Positions 1 through 9,061 of a stretch of 64,000 nucleotides of DNA are shown one piece after another. Below the pieces are notes generated by a model that saw nothing but the letters and a program-made list of their open reading frames with translations, had not been told where the DNA came from and did no database searches. The position numbers were made by a program, and so were the translations under genes. The stretch is from Anaerolineae bacterium (lineage in GTDB: Bacteria; Chloroflexota; Anaerolineae; Promineifilales; Promineifilaceae): the NCBI GenBank assembly GCA_019637635.1, contig JAHBVI010000010.1:27259-91258 (forward strand), given 5' to 3'. Position 1 is the first letter of the stretch, and every line of letters begins with the position of its first letter.

Positions 1-2
1 GC

Positions 3-3000
3 CAGCGGCGCAGTCACTTGCTGGCGACGCTGGACGAGACCTCGCGCCGCATTCTGGCACAGCAAAACACTGACCGCCTGCGCCAGGACGTAATCCGGCT
101 GGCAGCGGAACTGGTTGGCTGTACCGCCAGCGGCCTCTTGTATGCCGCCGGTAATGGGCTGACGCTGACCGATGTCTATGGCCTGCCGCCGGAATGGGTT
201 GGCCGCCAGATCAGCCAGGCAGAGGGGCTGTTAGGGCACGCCGCCCGCACCGGCAGCACCCTGAGTACCAATGACTACCCGCACTGGCCGGAGCAGGATA
301 CGCTCTTCGCCGGGCTGAACCTGCAAACCGTCGTCGCCATCCCCCTCAAACAAGACCAGCGGGTCACGGCCGTGCTCTTCATCGCCGACGCCGAACAAAG
401 CCACCGTCTCTTTGCCAACGATATAGACATTCTGGAGCGTTTTGCCCTGCAAGCGGCCATTGGCCTGGAAAAAGCGCGCCTGCTCAACCAATCGGAACAG
501 GCGCGGCAGCGACTGCACCAGTTCTACCGGGCCAGCAACACCCTCGTCTCCTCGCGTGATCCCCGGCAGGTGTGGCAAGATATTGTCACCCAGGCCAAAG
601 AAGTGACCGCCGCTGCCGGGGTGCGCATGTTTCTCATTGACCAGCATACCGGCCAGGTAACAGACCTGCTCATTTCCGAAGACGACCACGTCAACGTCAA
701 AAGCGTCATCCGCCCCAACGGACTCTCCATAGAGGTAGTGCGCACCGGGCAGCCCCAAATCGTAGAGGATTACCAGCAGGCGCGCGACCGGGCCAACCCC
801 AGCTTTTTTGTGCGCGGCATTCAGGCCGCTGCCGGGCTGCCCGTCTCCATTGAAGGCGAGTGCATGGGCGTCATGTGGGTCTATTATGATTCACCCCGCA
901 CCTTTAGCGACAGCGAAATTGAAGCGATGCAGCTATTTGTAAACCAGGCCGCCATCGCCTATGAAAACGCGCGCAAAATGAATGAACTGGAGCATATGCG
1001 CCAGGCGGCGGAAATGCTGGCCCACGCCGACGGGCTGCCCGCCGTCCTCAACCAGATTGTGGAAAGCGCCTGCCAGGTGTTGCGCGCCGATTCGGCCGTC
1101 ATCTGGTCTTATGATGAATCCCGGCTGGAATTCATACCGGAAGATTCGGTTGCTTATGGCATTTCCGAAGATGTCTGGCTGCGCTCGCGCAAACAAGGCC
1201 CCCGCCCCGGCGGCACCACCGACACCGTACTGCAAATGGGCTGGCTGGGCATGCACAATGTGGACGATCTGGAAACATACTCCTTTATGGGTGATTCCAC
1301 GCTGCTGCTGCTGCGCGGCGCCGGTGTGCGCAGTTTTCAGGGCATGGCCTTGTGCGTGGGTGAGGAAAAGTTAGGCACGTTGTATGTGAACTATAACCGG
1401 CCCAAAACCTTTACCGGGCAAGAACAGGAAATTGCCCAGACGTTTGCCAACCATGCGGCGCTGGCGCTGCGCAACGCCCGCCTGCTGGCGCAGTTGGGCC
1501 AGGCCAGAGAAACCACCGCCCTGATTGCCGATGCCACCACCCTGGCCGATCTGCCGGAAACGCTAGACGCGGTGGCCGCCGGCATTTACCAGGCATGGCA
1601 TTGTGACCTGGTAACGATTCATGTGTATGACCAGGAACGGGATTTGTTGATTCCGCCGTCGACGGTACACGGCTTGCTGCACTATGAAGTGGAACCGGAC
1701 ATGCGGCCCAGCCGATTGGTACGCACCTTGCTGGAGCAAGGCCCCAAATTGATCGTTGTAGAGGATACGTTGGCTGATCCCTTGTTTACCGAAAGCCACT
1801 TCCGGCTGGAGGAGGAGGTGGTTTCTTGTGTGGCTGTGCGGCTGCAAATGAGCCGGCAAATGGTGGGCATGTTGTTTATCAATTATCGCCAGCCACACCA
1901 TTTTACGGAAAATGAGCTGCGGCACATTGAGCTTTCGGCCAATCAGGCGGCTATTGCCATTCACAATGCGCAGTTGTATGAACGGAAACAGCGGCGCACG
2001 GCGGCGTTGGAGGCACTTTACCAGGCGGGGCAGGCGGTGACGGCCTCGTTGAACCAGCAGCAAATTCTGGACCATATCGCCGAACAGTCGTGGCGGTTGG
2101 TGAGTTTTCCCGGACGGCGCATCGGCTATTGCAGCATCTGGCTGGTGGAAGAGGGGATTCGGGCCAGGGTGGTTTCCGCTTACCCCCGCGAGGAGCTGCA
2201 AAAGACGCGCCAGGCGGTGGGGCCGTTTGTGGATTGGGCAGCGGGGGCGCACGGCCGTACCGGGATCATGCACCGCGCCTACAAAACCCGACAGCCGCAG
2301 TTGGTAGCCAACGTGGACGATGACCCCGACTATTTGCGTTCACACAAAGAAACCCGCTCCGAACTGGTAATGCCCATCCTCCTGGAAGAGGAGGTGGTGG
2401 GCATTATCAACGTGGAACACTCGGAGTATGCCGCATTTGACAAAGAGGATATTCGAGCATTGGAGGCGCTGGCAGCCCAGGCGGCCATTGCTATGAAAAA
2501 TGCGCAACTGTATGGCACGGCCGTGCGCCAGGCCCGGCTGCTGCATCTGGCGGCCCAGGTGGCCGGCCACGCCAACAGCACCCTGGATGAACAGAAGCTG
2601 CTCAAGAAAATCGTCCACGCCATTGCCACCGATTTTGGCTTTTACCACGTAGCCATTTTCCTGATGGATGAGAAGCGGGAGCATGTGGTGATGCGCGCCG
2701 CTTCTTCGGAAAATGGGCAGGTGATGGTGCGGGATGGTTACAAGCTCAAGGTAGGGGAACAGGGGTTGGTGGGGCAGGTGGCGCTAGACGGCCGTTACCA
2801 GATTGTCGGCGACGTCAGCCAGAATGAACGCTATTTACGCAACCCCTTGCTGCTACATACCCGTTCCGAAACCACCTTTCCCCTCATTGCCCGCGGCCAG
2901 GTGATCGGCGTGCTGGATTTGCAGCACCGGGGGGCCGGCGGCCTGCAAGAAGACGAAATCAGCACCCTGGAAATGATGACCAACCAGATTGCCAATGCCA

Positions 3001-4763
3001 TTCATAATGCCCAGCTCTACAGCCAGGCAGGGCAGCAAGCCGTGACCTTGCAGGCGTTGTATGATGCCGGGCAGGCAGTGGTGGAGTCACTTAATCTGGA
3101 TGAGATTCTTACCAATCTGGTGGAACAGGCGTGGAAGCTCACGGGCACACAGGGGCTTCAGGCGGAGTTTAGCTGTTTATTGTTGGAAAACGGCAGCCAC
3201 CTGACCTTTGAGGCTGCCTACCCGCCGGAGACGCTGGCCGGGCTGCGCCAGCGCCCTGGCCGCATTGATCTCAGCCAGCCTCAGCGATATGGCGTTACCG
3301 GCCGCGCCTTCAAAACAGGCGAGCCGCAGTTAGTGACCAACGTGCGGCAAGACCCTCATTATCTACCTTACAGCGAAGAAACCACGTCAGAACTGGCCGT
3401 GCCGATCAAGATTGAGGGGTATGTGGTGGGGGTGATCAACGTGGAACATTCACAACCGAAGGCGTTTGATGAACGGGACCAGGAAACGCTGGTGGCGCTG
3501 GCTACCCAGGCAGCCATTGCCATTCAAAATGCCAACACCTACCGCGAGGCGCAAATTTTGCAGGATGTGGCCGCTTCGCTGGCGGGCGCAGCCGATGAAC
3601 ATGAGGTGATGGAACTGGTATTGGCGGCGGCGCTGAAATTAACCCGCGCCTCATCGGCCAGTTTTTTGTTTTGGGATGAGGCGAATGAACGGTTTTCGCC
3701 GGCGTATACGGTAGACGAACTGGGGCAGGCGTTACGGCCGTACCAGACCACCGCCCGCCGTCGCGGTTTTACGCGCAATGTGGTGCGCACCCGCCGCCCC
3801 GTTTTCATCTACGACGCGCTGTATGTGACTAACGCCAATCCCACCATTGTGCAAAAAGGGCGGCGCTCACTCATCGGTATACCGGTTTTGAGCGAAGGCA
3901 ATGTGATTGCAGTGATGCACATTTTTAACACCCTGCCCCGCCACTACTCGCGCAACCAGATTGCCTTGCTGGAAACGTTGGCCGCGCAGGCGGGAGTGGC
4001 TATTGCCAAAATGCGCCATCTGGAAGAGCTAAAAAAGACCAGAGGGCAGGTAGGCGCGTATACGGCGCTGGCCTGGATGGGCATGGCCAGTAATGCCTGG
4101 CGGCACAGCATTACGGCCGATGCGGTCAATATCCGCAATGCGGCCGATATGGTCAACGTGTCATTGGCTACGGCCGTAGCCGATGACACGCAGCGCCAAA
4201 AAATCAAGGACAAATTGAGTTTGATCCATAGCCTGGCCGAACGGGTGATGAGCCGCCCCATCACACCACCGCTCTCCTCCGAGGAAGGCGCCGCCCGGCT
4301 GGTTATTAACGACCTGATCCACGAGCGCATGGCCCAGTTGTGGGAGGATGACAAATACGCCGTTTTGTCGCCGCCCACCCTGCGGTTGGAAGCCAGCGCC
4401 GGCGTTCTGGTGTGGGCCAGCGCCGAATGGCTGCGGCTGGCGCTGGACCTGGTGGTTGACAATGCCATTGACGCCATGAAACAATCTTCTGTGCAGCGGC
4501 TGACCATTGAAACTGCGTTGAACCAGGATCAGGTGGAAATTGCCGTTCAGGATACCGGCCCCGGCATCCCCGCAGCGATGCTGCCGGAGTTGTTCAAGGG
4601 GTCGCTCAAACGGCCGCGCCGCGAGGGACACTTGGGACGGGGCCTGTTGATGGTGCAGGCCATTGTGCAAACTTACGGGGGCGATGTTTTTGCCCGCAAC
4701 GCGCCAGACCGGGGGGCTACGCTGGTGCTGTCGTTACCGGTGCATGAGGCGGAGAATCCGTAA
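3..4763 (+). CDS. Multi-GAF sensor histidine kinase (5' end outside window)
   Basis: A very large cytoplasmic sensor kinase, with about 1586 residues visible. The frame is open to the left edge, so the true start is upstream. Most of the protein is roughly eight tandem GAF-type repeats, recognisable by recurrent endings of the type FANQAAIAIxNAxLY (for example near residues 150, 320, 490, 655, 835, 1000, 1190 and 1340). GAF domains bind small ligands, chromophores or redox cofactors; the ligands here cannot be read from sequence. The C-terminus is a histidine-kinase HATPase_c domain: N box DNAIDAM near residue 1480, G1 box DTGPGIP near 1511, G2 box GHLGRGL near 1538. The likely phosphoacceptor is the His in AWRHSI near 1361, in an atypical H box. 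No membrane segment is seen. Three receiver genes follow on the same strand, so it probably phosphorylates them. The stop codon lies in a GTAATCC repeat. Confidence 0.9.
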   Translation, partial: QRRSHLLATLDETSRRILAQQNTDRLRQDVIRLAAELVGCTASGLLYAAGNGLTLTDVYGLPPEWVGRQISQAEGLLGHAARTGSTLSTNDYPHWPEQDTLFAGLNLQTVVAIPLKQDQRVTAVLFIADAEQSHRLFANDIDILERFALQAAIGLEKARLLNQSEQARQRLHQFYRASNTLVSSRDPRQVWQDIVTQAKEVTAAAGVRMFLIDQHTGQVTDLLISEDDHVNVKSVIRPNGLSIEVVRTGQPQIVEDYQQARDRANPSFFVRGIQAAAGLPVSIEGECMGVMWVYYDSPRTFSDSEIEAMQLFVNQAAIAYENARKMNELEHMRQAAEMLAHADGLPAVLNQIVESACQVLRADSAVIWSYDESRLEFIPEDSVAYGISEDVWLRSRKQGPRPGGTTDTVLQMGWLGMHNVDDLETYSFMGDSTLLLLRGAGVRSFQGMALCVGEEKLGTLYVNYNRPKTFTGQEQEIAQTFANHAALALRNARLLAQLGQARETTALIADATTLADLPETLDAVAAGIYQAWHCDLVTIHVYDQERDLLIPPSTVHGLLHYEVEPDMRPSRLVRTLLEQGPKLIVVEDTLADPLFTESHFRLEEEVVSCVAVRLQMSRQMVGMLFINYRQPHHFTENELRHIELSANQAAIAIHNAQLYERKQRRTAALEALYQAGQAVTASLNQQQILDHIAEQSWRLVSFPGRRIGYCSIWLVEEGIRARVVSAYPREELQKTRQAVGPFVDWAAGAHGRTGIMHRAYKTRQPQLVANVDDDPDYLRSHKETRSELVMPILLEEEVVGIINVEHSEYAAFDKEDIRALEALAAQAAIAMKNAQLYGTAVRQARLLHLAAQVAGHANSTLDEQKLLKKIVHAIATDFGFYHVAIFLMDEKREHVVMRAASSENGQVMVRDGYKLKVGEQGLVGQVALDGRYQIVGDVSQNERYLRNPLLLHTRSETTFPLIARGQVIGVLDLQHRGAGGLQEDEISTLEMMTNQIANAIHNAQLYSQAGQQAVTLQALYDAGQAVVESLNLDEILTNLVEQAWKLTGTQGLQAEFSCLLLENGSHLTFEAAYPPETLAGLRQRPGRIDLSQPQRYGVTGRAFKTGEPQLVTNVRQDPHYLPYSEETTSELAVPIKIEGYVVGVINVEHSQPKAFDERDQETLVALATQAAIAIQNANTYREAQILQDVAASLAGAADEHEVMELVLAAALKLTRASSASFLFWDEANERFSPAYTVDELGQALRPYQTTARRRGFTRNVVRTRRPVFIYDALYVTNANPTIVQKGRRSLIGIPVLSEGNVIAVMHIFNTLPRHYSRNQIALLETLAAQAGVAIAKMRHLEELKKTRGQVGAYTALAWMGMASNAWRHSITADAVNIRNAADMVNVSLATAVADDTQRQKIKDKLSLIHSLAERVMSRPITPPLSSEEGAARLVINDLIHERMAQLWEDDKYAVLSPPTLRLEASAGVLVWASAEWLRLALDLVVDNAIDAMKQSSVQRLTIETALNQDQVEIAVQDTGPGIPAAMLPELFKGSLKRPRREGHLGRGLLMVQAIVQTYGGDVFARNAPDRGATLVLSLPVHEAENP

Positions 4764-4792
4764 TTCGTAATCCGTAATCCGTAATCCGTGAG
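4755..4792. repeat. GTAATCC direct-repeat tract at kinase 3' end
   Basis: Four or so tandem copies of a GTAATCC-type heptamer begin inside the last codons of the kinase gene; the TAA stop is part of a repeat unit. The same unit recurs at 40717-40774, 54107-54184 and 55373-55425. Confidence 0.8.
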
Positions 4793-4828
4793 CAGGAGCA
4801 GTGAGCGGTGGGCTAACGGGGGAAGTTA

Positions 4829-5230
4829 ATGATGATAAGTGAGGTTGTTCTGGTGGAGAAGAAGCGCCTTTTTATCCTGACCAAAAATACCACATCGCCG
4901 TGGGTGACGGCCGTTGCTGCCGCCATTCAGCCATTGGGTGATGTAACGGTATACGATGAGGCAGACCTATGGCCTGTTCTGGCCTCAAACCCGCCAGACC
5001 TGTTATTCCTGGATGCCAGCAGTTTTGCCCAAGATGTGGTAAAACTGGTAGAACAGTTACACCAACAGCAGGAAAAAATGCCCATTATTGTGGCCTCTAC
5101 CTCGCCCACCTGGCAGCACGCCCGCGCCGTGCTGTTGGCCGGAGCGTCTGACTATATCCGCCACTCGTTTGATGCGGCGCAGATCAGGCAAACCTGTGGG
5201 GAGGCGATGAACGTAGATTTTGATGTCTGA
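4829..5230 (+). CDS. Degenerate response-regulator receiver-like protein
   Basis: A 133-residue single-domain protein. It has the alternating pattern of a CheY-like receiver (RLFILTKN near residue 13, PDLLFLDASS near 55, MPIIVAST near 84, GASDYIRHSF near 105). The central LLFLDAS offers an Asp at the phosphoacceptor position, but the acidic pair at the end of strand 1 is absent and the strand-5 Lys is replaced (YIRHS), so it is probably a pseudo-receiver. The start ATG follows GGGGGAAG at a reasonable distance; a second ATG comes directly after it. It sits between the multi-GAF kinase and a receiver-adaptor gene that overlaps its stop by 8 nt, so the two are translationally coupled. A role as a phosphorylation-independent scaffold is inferred only. 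Confidence 0.7.
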   Translation: MMISEVVLVEKKRLFILTKNTTSPWVTAVAAAIQPLGDVTVYDEADLWPVLASNPPDLLFLDASSFAQDVVKLVEQLHQQQEKMPIIVASTSPTWQHARAVLLAGASDYIRHSFDAAQIRQTCGEAMNVDFDV

Positions 5231-5855
5231 AGCCGTACCTACGCCCACAACTCGCCGCATTTTATTGGCCGATAATGATCCGGTGGCGCTGGCTTTGCAC
5301 CAGGAATTTCTGGAACAGCACGGTTATGAGGTGATCACGGCCGTGAACCCGCTGGAAGCATGGTCGGTCCTAGTAGACCAGCAGGTAGACCTGGCCATCA
5401 TTGACATCCGCTTGCAAGATGACCTGGATGCCAAAGATAACAGCGGCTTGCGCCTGGCGCGGGCTTTTATGAACGGCCATACCGCCCCGCGCATTATCAT
5501 CACCAGCTACGCCACGGTGGAGGCGGTGCGGGATGCCTTGCAGCCCAACAGCAACGGCGTGCGTCCGGCGGCCAGTTTCATTACCAAACAAGAGGGGCTG
5601 AATCAACTGCTTACGGCCGTACAGCAGGCATTTCAGATAGATGTCCGCCGCCTGCTGGAAGCCATCCATGAGGCATTTAGTGATGCTGAACTGCGGGAAC
5701 TGTTTTTTGGTGGTACGTTTGATTACGACGGTTTGTCCGGCAGTAAACGCGACAAAATCGTAGAATTGATTGGTCATTATCAGCGGCGCGGCCGTTTGCC
5801 GGAATTACTCGCTCTGTGTCGCCAGGCACGGCCGTACCGCACCTGGGATGTGTGA
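5223..5855 (+). CDS. Response regulator: receiver + effector-associated-type adaptor domain
   Basis: A 210-residue two-domain protein. Residues 1-130 form a receiver: acidic pair in LLADNDP, phosphoacceptor Asp in LAIIDIRL, Thr/Ser in IIITSYA, Lys in SFITKQE. Between the phosphoacceptor and helix 3 is an extended acidic loop (LQDDLDAKDNSG), a feature shared with the next gene. Residues about 140-205 form a small helical domain (AELRELFF, FDYDGLSG, RRGRLPELLALC) resembling the death-like effector-associated domains (EAD) of bacterial NTP-dependent conflict systems. There is no DNA-binding domain, so output is probably protein-protein. The ATG at 5223 is preferred over the upstream TTG because it overlaps the previous stop (ATGTCTGA), giving coupling. 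The family assignment of the C-terminal domain is by eye. Confidence 0.75.
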   Translation: MSEAVPTPTTRRILLADNDPVALALHQEFLEQHGYEVITAVNPLEAWSVLVDQQVDLAIIDIRLQDDLDAKDNSGLRLARAFMNGHTAPRIIITSYATVEAVRDALQPNSNGVRPAASFITKQEGLNQLLTAVQQAFQIDVRRLLEAIHEAFSDAELRELFFGGTFDYDGLSGSKRDKIVELIGHYQRRGRLPELLALCRQARPYRTWDV

Positions 5856-5859
5856 TGTG

Positions 5860-7800
5860 ATGAATCAGTTTTGCCTGTTATGGGCGGATAATACGCCCGA
5901 ATCATTGGAATTGTACAGCGAATTTTTCGGCAACGCCGGCTACCACATTCTCACCGCCACCAATGCCGAGGAGGCGCGGCTGGCGCTGCGCCAGCGCCGC
6001 ATCCATCTGGCCGTGCTGGATATGCGCCTGGAGCGGGAAGAGGATGACAAGGATATGAGCGGTTACAACATCGCCCGCACTGAAGCGCCGGGTATACCGA
6101 AGATCATCCTGACGGCCTGGCCCAGCCTGCGCGATGCGGTACAGTCGCTCAAAGGGGCCACGCCACCGGCTGTGGAGTATCTGACTAAACCGGAAACGAC
6201 GCTGGAGATGCTGCACACGGCCGTGCAGCAAGCCCTGTCGCAATATGCGCGCATTAACTGGCAGCTCGCCATCCAGTGGCAAACAGTGCCCGCCTTTCTG
6301 CAAATGGCGCAATGGCTCGCCCCGGAAACGCCAACCACTGAGCTACCAGAGCGGGCCGCCGAATTAGAAGATGTGTTCCGCAAGTTGTTTTATGACTATG
6401 CCCAGATCACCATTGGCCCGCCGCTGACCTTTACGCCGGAGCATTTCATCCTGCCGGTGTATGCCTTCACGCCGCAGGGGGGGGAATCGCGGCATATTGT
6501 CTCTTGTGGGCTGCGCACGGCCGTGCAAACCGAAAACAGCCAGTATGAAAAACTGGTACCGCAGCGGTTTGGCATCAAAAACATTGGCAAACTGCACACG
6601 GCGGAAACGGCTCGTTTTGCGGCCATTGCCTACACCTTTATGGGTGATGATCTGGCAGCCAGCCAGACATTACGTTTTTTTAGCCAGAATCGCCCGGCGG
6701 CCGAGGTCACGGCCGTCATCCACACCCTTTATGCGCAAAACCTGGCTGCCTGGTATGAAACGGCCGTGCCCCAACCAGACCACGACCTGCTGCCCTTTGT
6801 GCAAAACTGGCTGCGCCTGCCGCCACCCGCGGAGATGGCCGGGCGCATCCGCCAGATTACGGATACGCTGGCTGCCCAGACTGGCCGCCTCAGCGCCACC
6901 ACCAACGCCCTGCATTTTCATCTGGAGGGTGAAACGCTCACCCTGCCCCACCCGGCGCTCTGTTGGGATGCGGGGGATTTTGCCTGGCAAGGGGATGTGG
7001 TCTGGGGAGTCACACACGGCCGTGTCAATGCCGACACCATCCTGGTAGACCGCAAACAGCAGGTGTGGCTGCTCGATTTTGCCGGGGTGAATTGGGCGCC
7101 GCTGCTGATTGATTTTGTGACGCTGGAAACGGCCGTGACCCACGACCTTTTCACCCTCCGTGAACTGCATCACATGGACGCTCTGCAAGAACGGCTGTGG
7201 CAGCCGCTTCAGCTTGACGAACCCATCCCCACCGCCGATCTGCCGCCGGAGGCAGCCCACATCGTCTACCTGGTCAACCAGGTGCGGCAAGACGCGGCCT
7301 GGCTGGCCGGGTGCGATTGGCGCGCCTACCGGGAAATGGCTTATCTATGCAGCCTGGCGCGGTTGCTCAGCCTGCCGCCGCAGCCGTACCACACCGGCCA
7401 GACATTGGCGGCGTGGCACCATTTGCTGCTGGCAACGGCCGTACTCACCGCCCAACTCACCACCACCACCGGCCCTGTCATTACCGGGGAGCCAGGATTG
7501 CGGCTGGACGACGTGAATAAATCGGTCTGGGTGGAAGGGCAGCAGATTGAACTGACCACCCAGGAATATGACATTATGGCGTACCTGTATGCCCACGCCG
7601 GGCAGTTGTGCGAACGGCACGACATCGTGGAAAAAGGGCTGCATGAGCCGTATGATTACCATGACCCGGAACAAAGCCGCCTGAACAGCGCCATGAGCCG
7701 TCTGCGGCGCAAAATTGAGCCAGACGCCCGCCAGCCACGTTACCTGTTCACCGTCCACGGCCGTGGCTACCGCCTCCACCCCGATGGCCTCCCCTTGTAA
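5860..7800 (+). CDS. Response regulator: receiver + kinase-like domain + OmpR winged helix
   Basis: A 646-residue protein. Residues 1-125 are a receiver (LLWADNTP, phosphoacceptor in LAVLDMRL, KIILTAW, EYLTKPE) with the same acidic loop as the preceding gene (EREEDDKDMSG). Residues about 170-540 form a large domain resembling an aminoglycoside-phosphotransferase/choline-kinase-like fold near its end: a catalytic-loop-like HGRVNADTILVD near 386 followed by a metal-loop-like LLDFAGVN near 404. The usual HGDxxxxN is altered (R for D), so catalysis is doubtful. Residues about 547-646 form an OmpR/PhoB winged helix (ELTTQEYDIMAYL, RLRRKIEPD, VHGRGYRL), so the protein probably binds DNA. The start at 5860 gives a 4-nt gap to the previous gene; an in-frame upstream extension overlaps that gene and lacks receiver homology. 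Confidence 0.8.
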   Translation: MNQFCLLWADNTPESLELYSEFFGNAGYHILTATNAEEARLALRQRRIHLAVLDMRLEREEDDKDMSGYNIARTEAPGIPKIILTAWPSLRDAVQSLKGATPPAVEYLTKPETTLEMLHTAVQQALSQYARINWQLAIQWQTVPAFLQMAQWLAPETPTTELPERAAELEDVFRKLFYDYAQITIGPPLTFTPEHFILPVYAFTPQGGESRHIVSCGLRTAVQTENSQYEKLVPQRFGIKNIGKLHTAETARFAAIAYTFMGDDLAASQTLRFFSQNRPAAEVTAVIHTLYAQNLAAWYETAVPQPDHDLLPFVQNWLRLPPPAEMAGRIRQITDTLAAQTGRLSATTNALHFHLEGETLTLPHPALCWDAGDFAWQGDVVWGVTHGRVNADTILVDRKQQVWLLDFAGVNWAPLLIDFVTLETAVTHDLFTLRELHHMDALQERLWQPLQLDEPIPTADLPPEAAHIVYLVNQVRQDAAWLAGCDWRAYREMAYLCSLARLLSLPPQPYHTGQTLAAWHHLLLATAVLTAQLTTTTGPVITGEPGLRLDDVNKSVWVEGQQIELTTQEYDIMAYLYAHAGQLCERHDIVEKGLHEPYDYHDPEQSRLNSAMSRLRRKIEPDARQPRYLFTVHGRGYRLHPDGLPL

Positions 7801-7803
7801 GTC

Positions 7804-7840
7804 AGAGAGCTGACAGGTTTGGCAAACCTGTCAGCTCTCT
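7804..7840. terminator. Perfect 17-bp hairpin after the signalling cluster
   Basis: Arms 7804-7820 and 7824-7840 are exact reverse complements with a 3-nt loop, starting four bases after the stop codon. There is no T tract. It belongs to the CTGACAGGTTT / AAACCTGTCAG hairpin family also found at 13500, 22433, 28185 and 43237. Confidence 0.6.
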
Positions 7841-7880
7841 CATGCCAGATAACTGCCCGAAAATCCCCTCCTGTTTTCCC

Positions 7881-7886
7881 TATAAT
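7881..7886 (+). promoter_or_regulatory. Candidate -10 box for the SPFH gene
   Basis: A perfect TATAAT stands 92 bases upstream of the SPFH start codon, directly after the hairpin. No convincing -35 element is found at 16-18 nt spacing, so this is weak. Confidence 0.3.
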
Positions 7887-7978
7887 GTGCATAACTGTAC
7901 GCTGGTCGCCGTAGCACGAGGGATGGAAGTTCATCCTTCATCCATCATCATTCATACTTTCCATAGGAGGTAAAAACC

Positions 7979-8794
7979 ATGATGAGGTTCATCAAGAAAA
8001 TGGTGCAAATTCCGGCCAAATGGTTTGGCGCCCGATTTGCCCCAGACAACCATGTGGTGCCGGTGCTGCGCATGGAACAATACCACCGGCTGGCCGGGCC
8101 AGGTTACTTCCACATCAACCCAATGCACGAAACCACCCTGCCCGCCATCACTCTGGCAGTGCGCCTGGGAGAATTCAAATTTGAGGAAGTCATGAGCCGC
8201 GATGGGATTCCGTTTAGCATTACCGTCACCGTGATGTTTAACTTTAACCCGGCCAACGCCATTCCCGCCGCGCAGCCACAAGTGGTGCGCGCCGCGCCGG
8301 AGATGCTGGTGGGCGTGGTGCGCAACCATACCGAACACGGCCTGCGCCGCCAGGTGGCGCGCATTGACGCCGAGACGCTTTACAGCGGCGACACCCTGGC
8401 CCATGTGGAAAGAGACCTGGTGCGTTTGCTGCGCACACGTTTAGCCATGATTGGCATTACACCGCTGGACAATGGCGTCTTTATCAAAGAGACGTTGGCG
8501 CCATCCCGCTTCCGGGAATCGCTGCTGATTGCCAAACAGTACCAGGACACACTGCGGGCGCTGAACGGGCAGGAAGGGCAGTTGATCGAGCAGGCCATCC
8601 GCGCCGGATTGATCGCCGGGCTGGAAAAGAATCACGGACAGGTGACGCTCTTTTCTGGGCTGGATGGGCAGGTACAGCCGACGGCGGCAGAGGTGGCACG
8701 GGAAACGGCCGTGTCGCCACCCCACCGCAGCAACGGCGCCTACCGCCCCCACCAGGCAAACAAACCGGACGGCACACCCGAAATTTCTGGATGA
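7979..8794 (+). CDS. SPFH / band 7 domain protein
   Basis: A 271-residue protein with a compact SPFH (stomatin/prohibitin) core: the GYFHINPMHET region near residue 42, then VTVMFNFNPAN near 80, then a helical region with RDLVRLLRTRLAMIGI near 150. SPFH proteins usually oligomerise as scaffolds at membranes, but no N-terminal transmembrane helix is visible; the N-terminus is only basic and amphipathic (RFIKKMVQIPAKW). The C-terminal 40 residues are low-complexity and polar. The start is fixed by AGGAGG eight bases upstream of ATG. The gene stands alone between two hairpins, so it is probably monocistronic. Confidence 0.75.
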   Translation: MMRFIKKMVQIPAKWFGARFAPDNHVVPVLRMEQYHRLAGPGYFHINPMHETTLPAITLAVRLGEFKFEEVMSRDGIPFSITVTVMFNFNPANAIPAAQPQVVRAAPEMLVGVVRNHTEHGLRRQVARIDAETLYSGDTLAHVERDLVRLLRTRLAMIGITPLDNGVFIKETLAPSRFRESLLIAKQYQDTLRALNGQEGQLIEQAIRAGLIAGLEKNHGQVTLFSGLDGQVQPTAAEVARETAVSPPHRSNGAYRPHQANKPDGTPEISG

Positions 8795-8806
8795 CTATAG
8801 TGGTTA

Positions 8807-8845
8807 GTTGCAGGTGGCCGGTGAGTGGTACCGGTCACCTGCAAC
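8807..8845. repeat. Inverted repeat after SPFH gene
   Basis: Arms 8807-8822 and 8830-8845 pair over 16 bases with one G/A difference (a G-U wobble in RNA). Placed between the SPFH stop and the next small gene; it resembles the GTTGGTGGCTGG hairpin family. Confidence 0.6.
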
Positions 8846-8873
8846 CAGCCGCTACATACGAGGAGTAGTCGAG

Positions 8874-8978
8874 ATGATCGTTTCTATAACTCTCTCAAGC
8901 CTCATCATTCTATGCCTGATTGCGTTGATTATTGGGATTGTGATGGGGGTATCGCTGACTCGACCCACCGTGCGTTAG
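8874..8978 (+). CDS. 34-residue single-span membrane peptide
   Basis: A short reading frame coding for a peptide with one hydrophobic helix (SSLIILCLIALIIGIVMGV, about residues 8-26), a short polar N-terminus and a basic tail (SLTRPTVR). AGGAG lies eight bases upstream of the ATG, and the frame ends just before a 17-bp hairpin, so it has the complete outline of a small expressed gene. Function unknown; a small membrane regulator, a subunit of a larger complex or a type I toxin-like peptide are all possible. The clear ribosome-binding site is the main reason to accept it. Confidence 0.6.
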   Translation: MIVSITLSSLIILCLIALIIGIVMGVSLTRPTVR

Positions 8979-8990
8979 CGGTTGGTGGGC

Positions 8991-9054
8991 AGTGCCAGGC
9001 ACAGGGCAATACCGCTGCGTTTAACCAATGATCTGCGGCCCTGTGCCTGGCACT
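8991..9054. repeat. TGCCAGGCACAGGGC hairpin, copy 1
   Basis: Perfect 17-bp inverted repeat (8991-9007 with 9038-9054) around a 30-nt loop, between the convergent membrane-peptide and zinc-protein genes. Near-identical arms recur at 48248-48310 and 58516-58578. Confidence 0.8.
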
Positions 9055-9061
9055 TTATATG

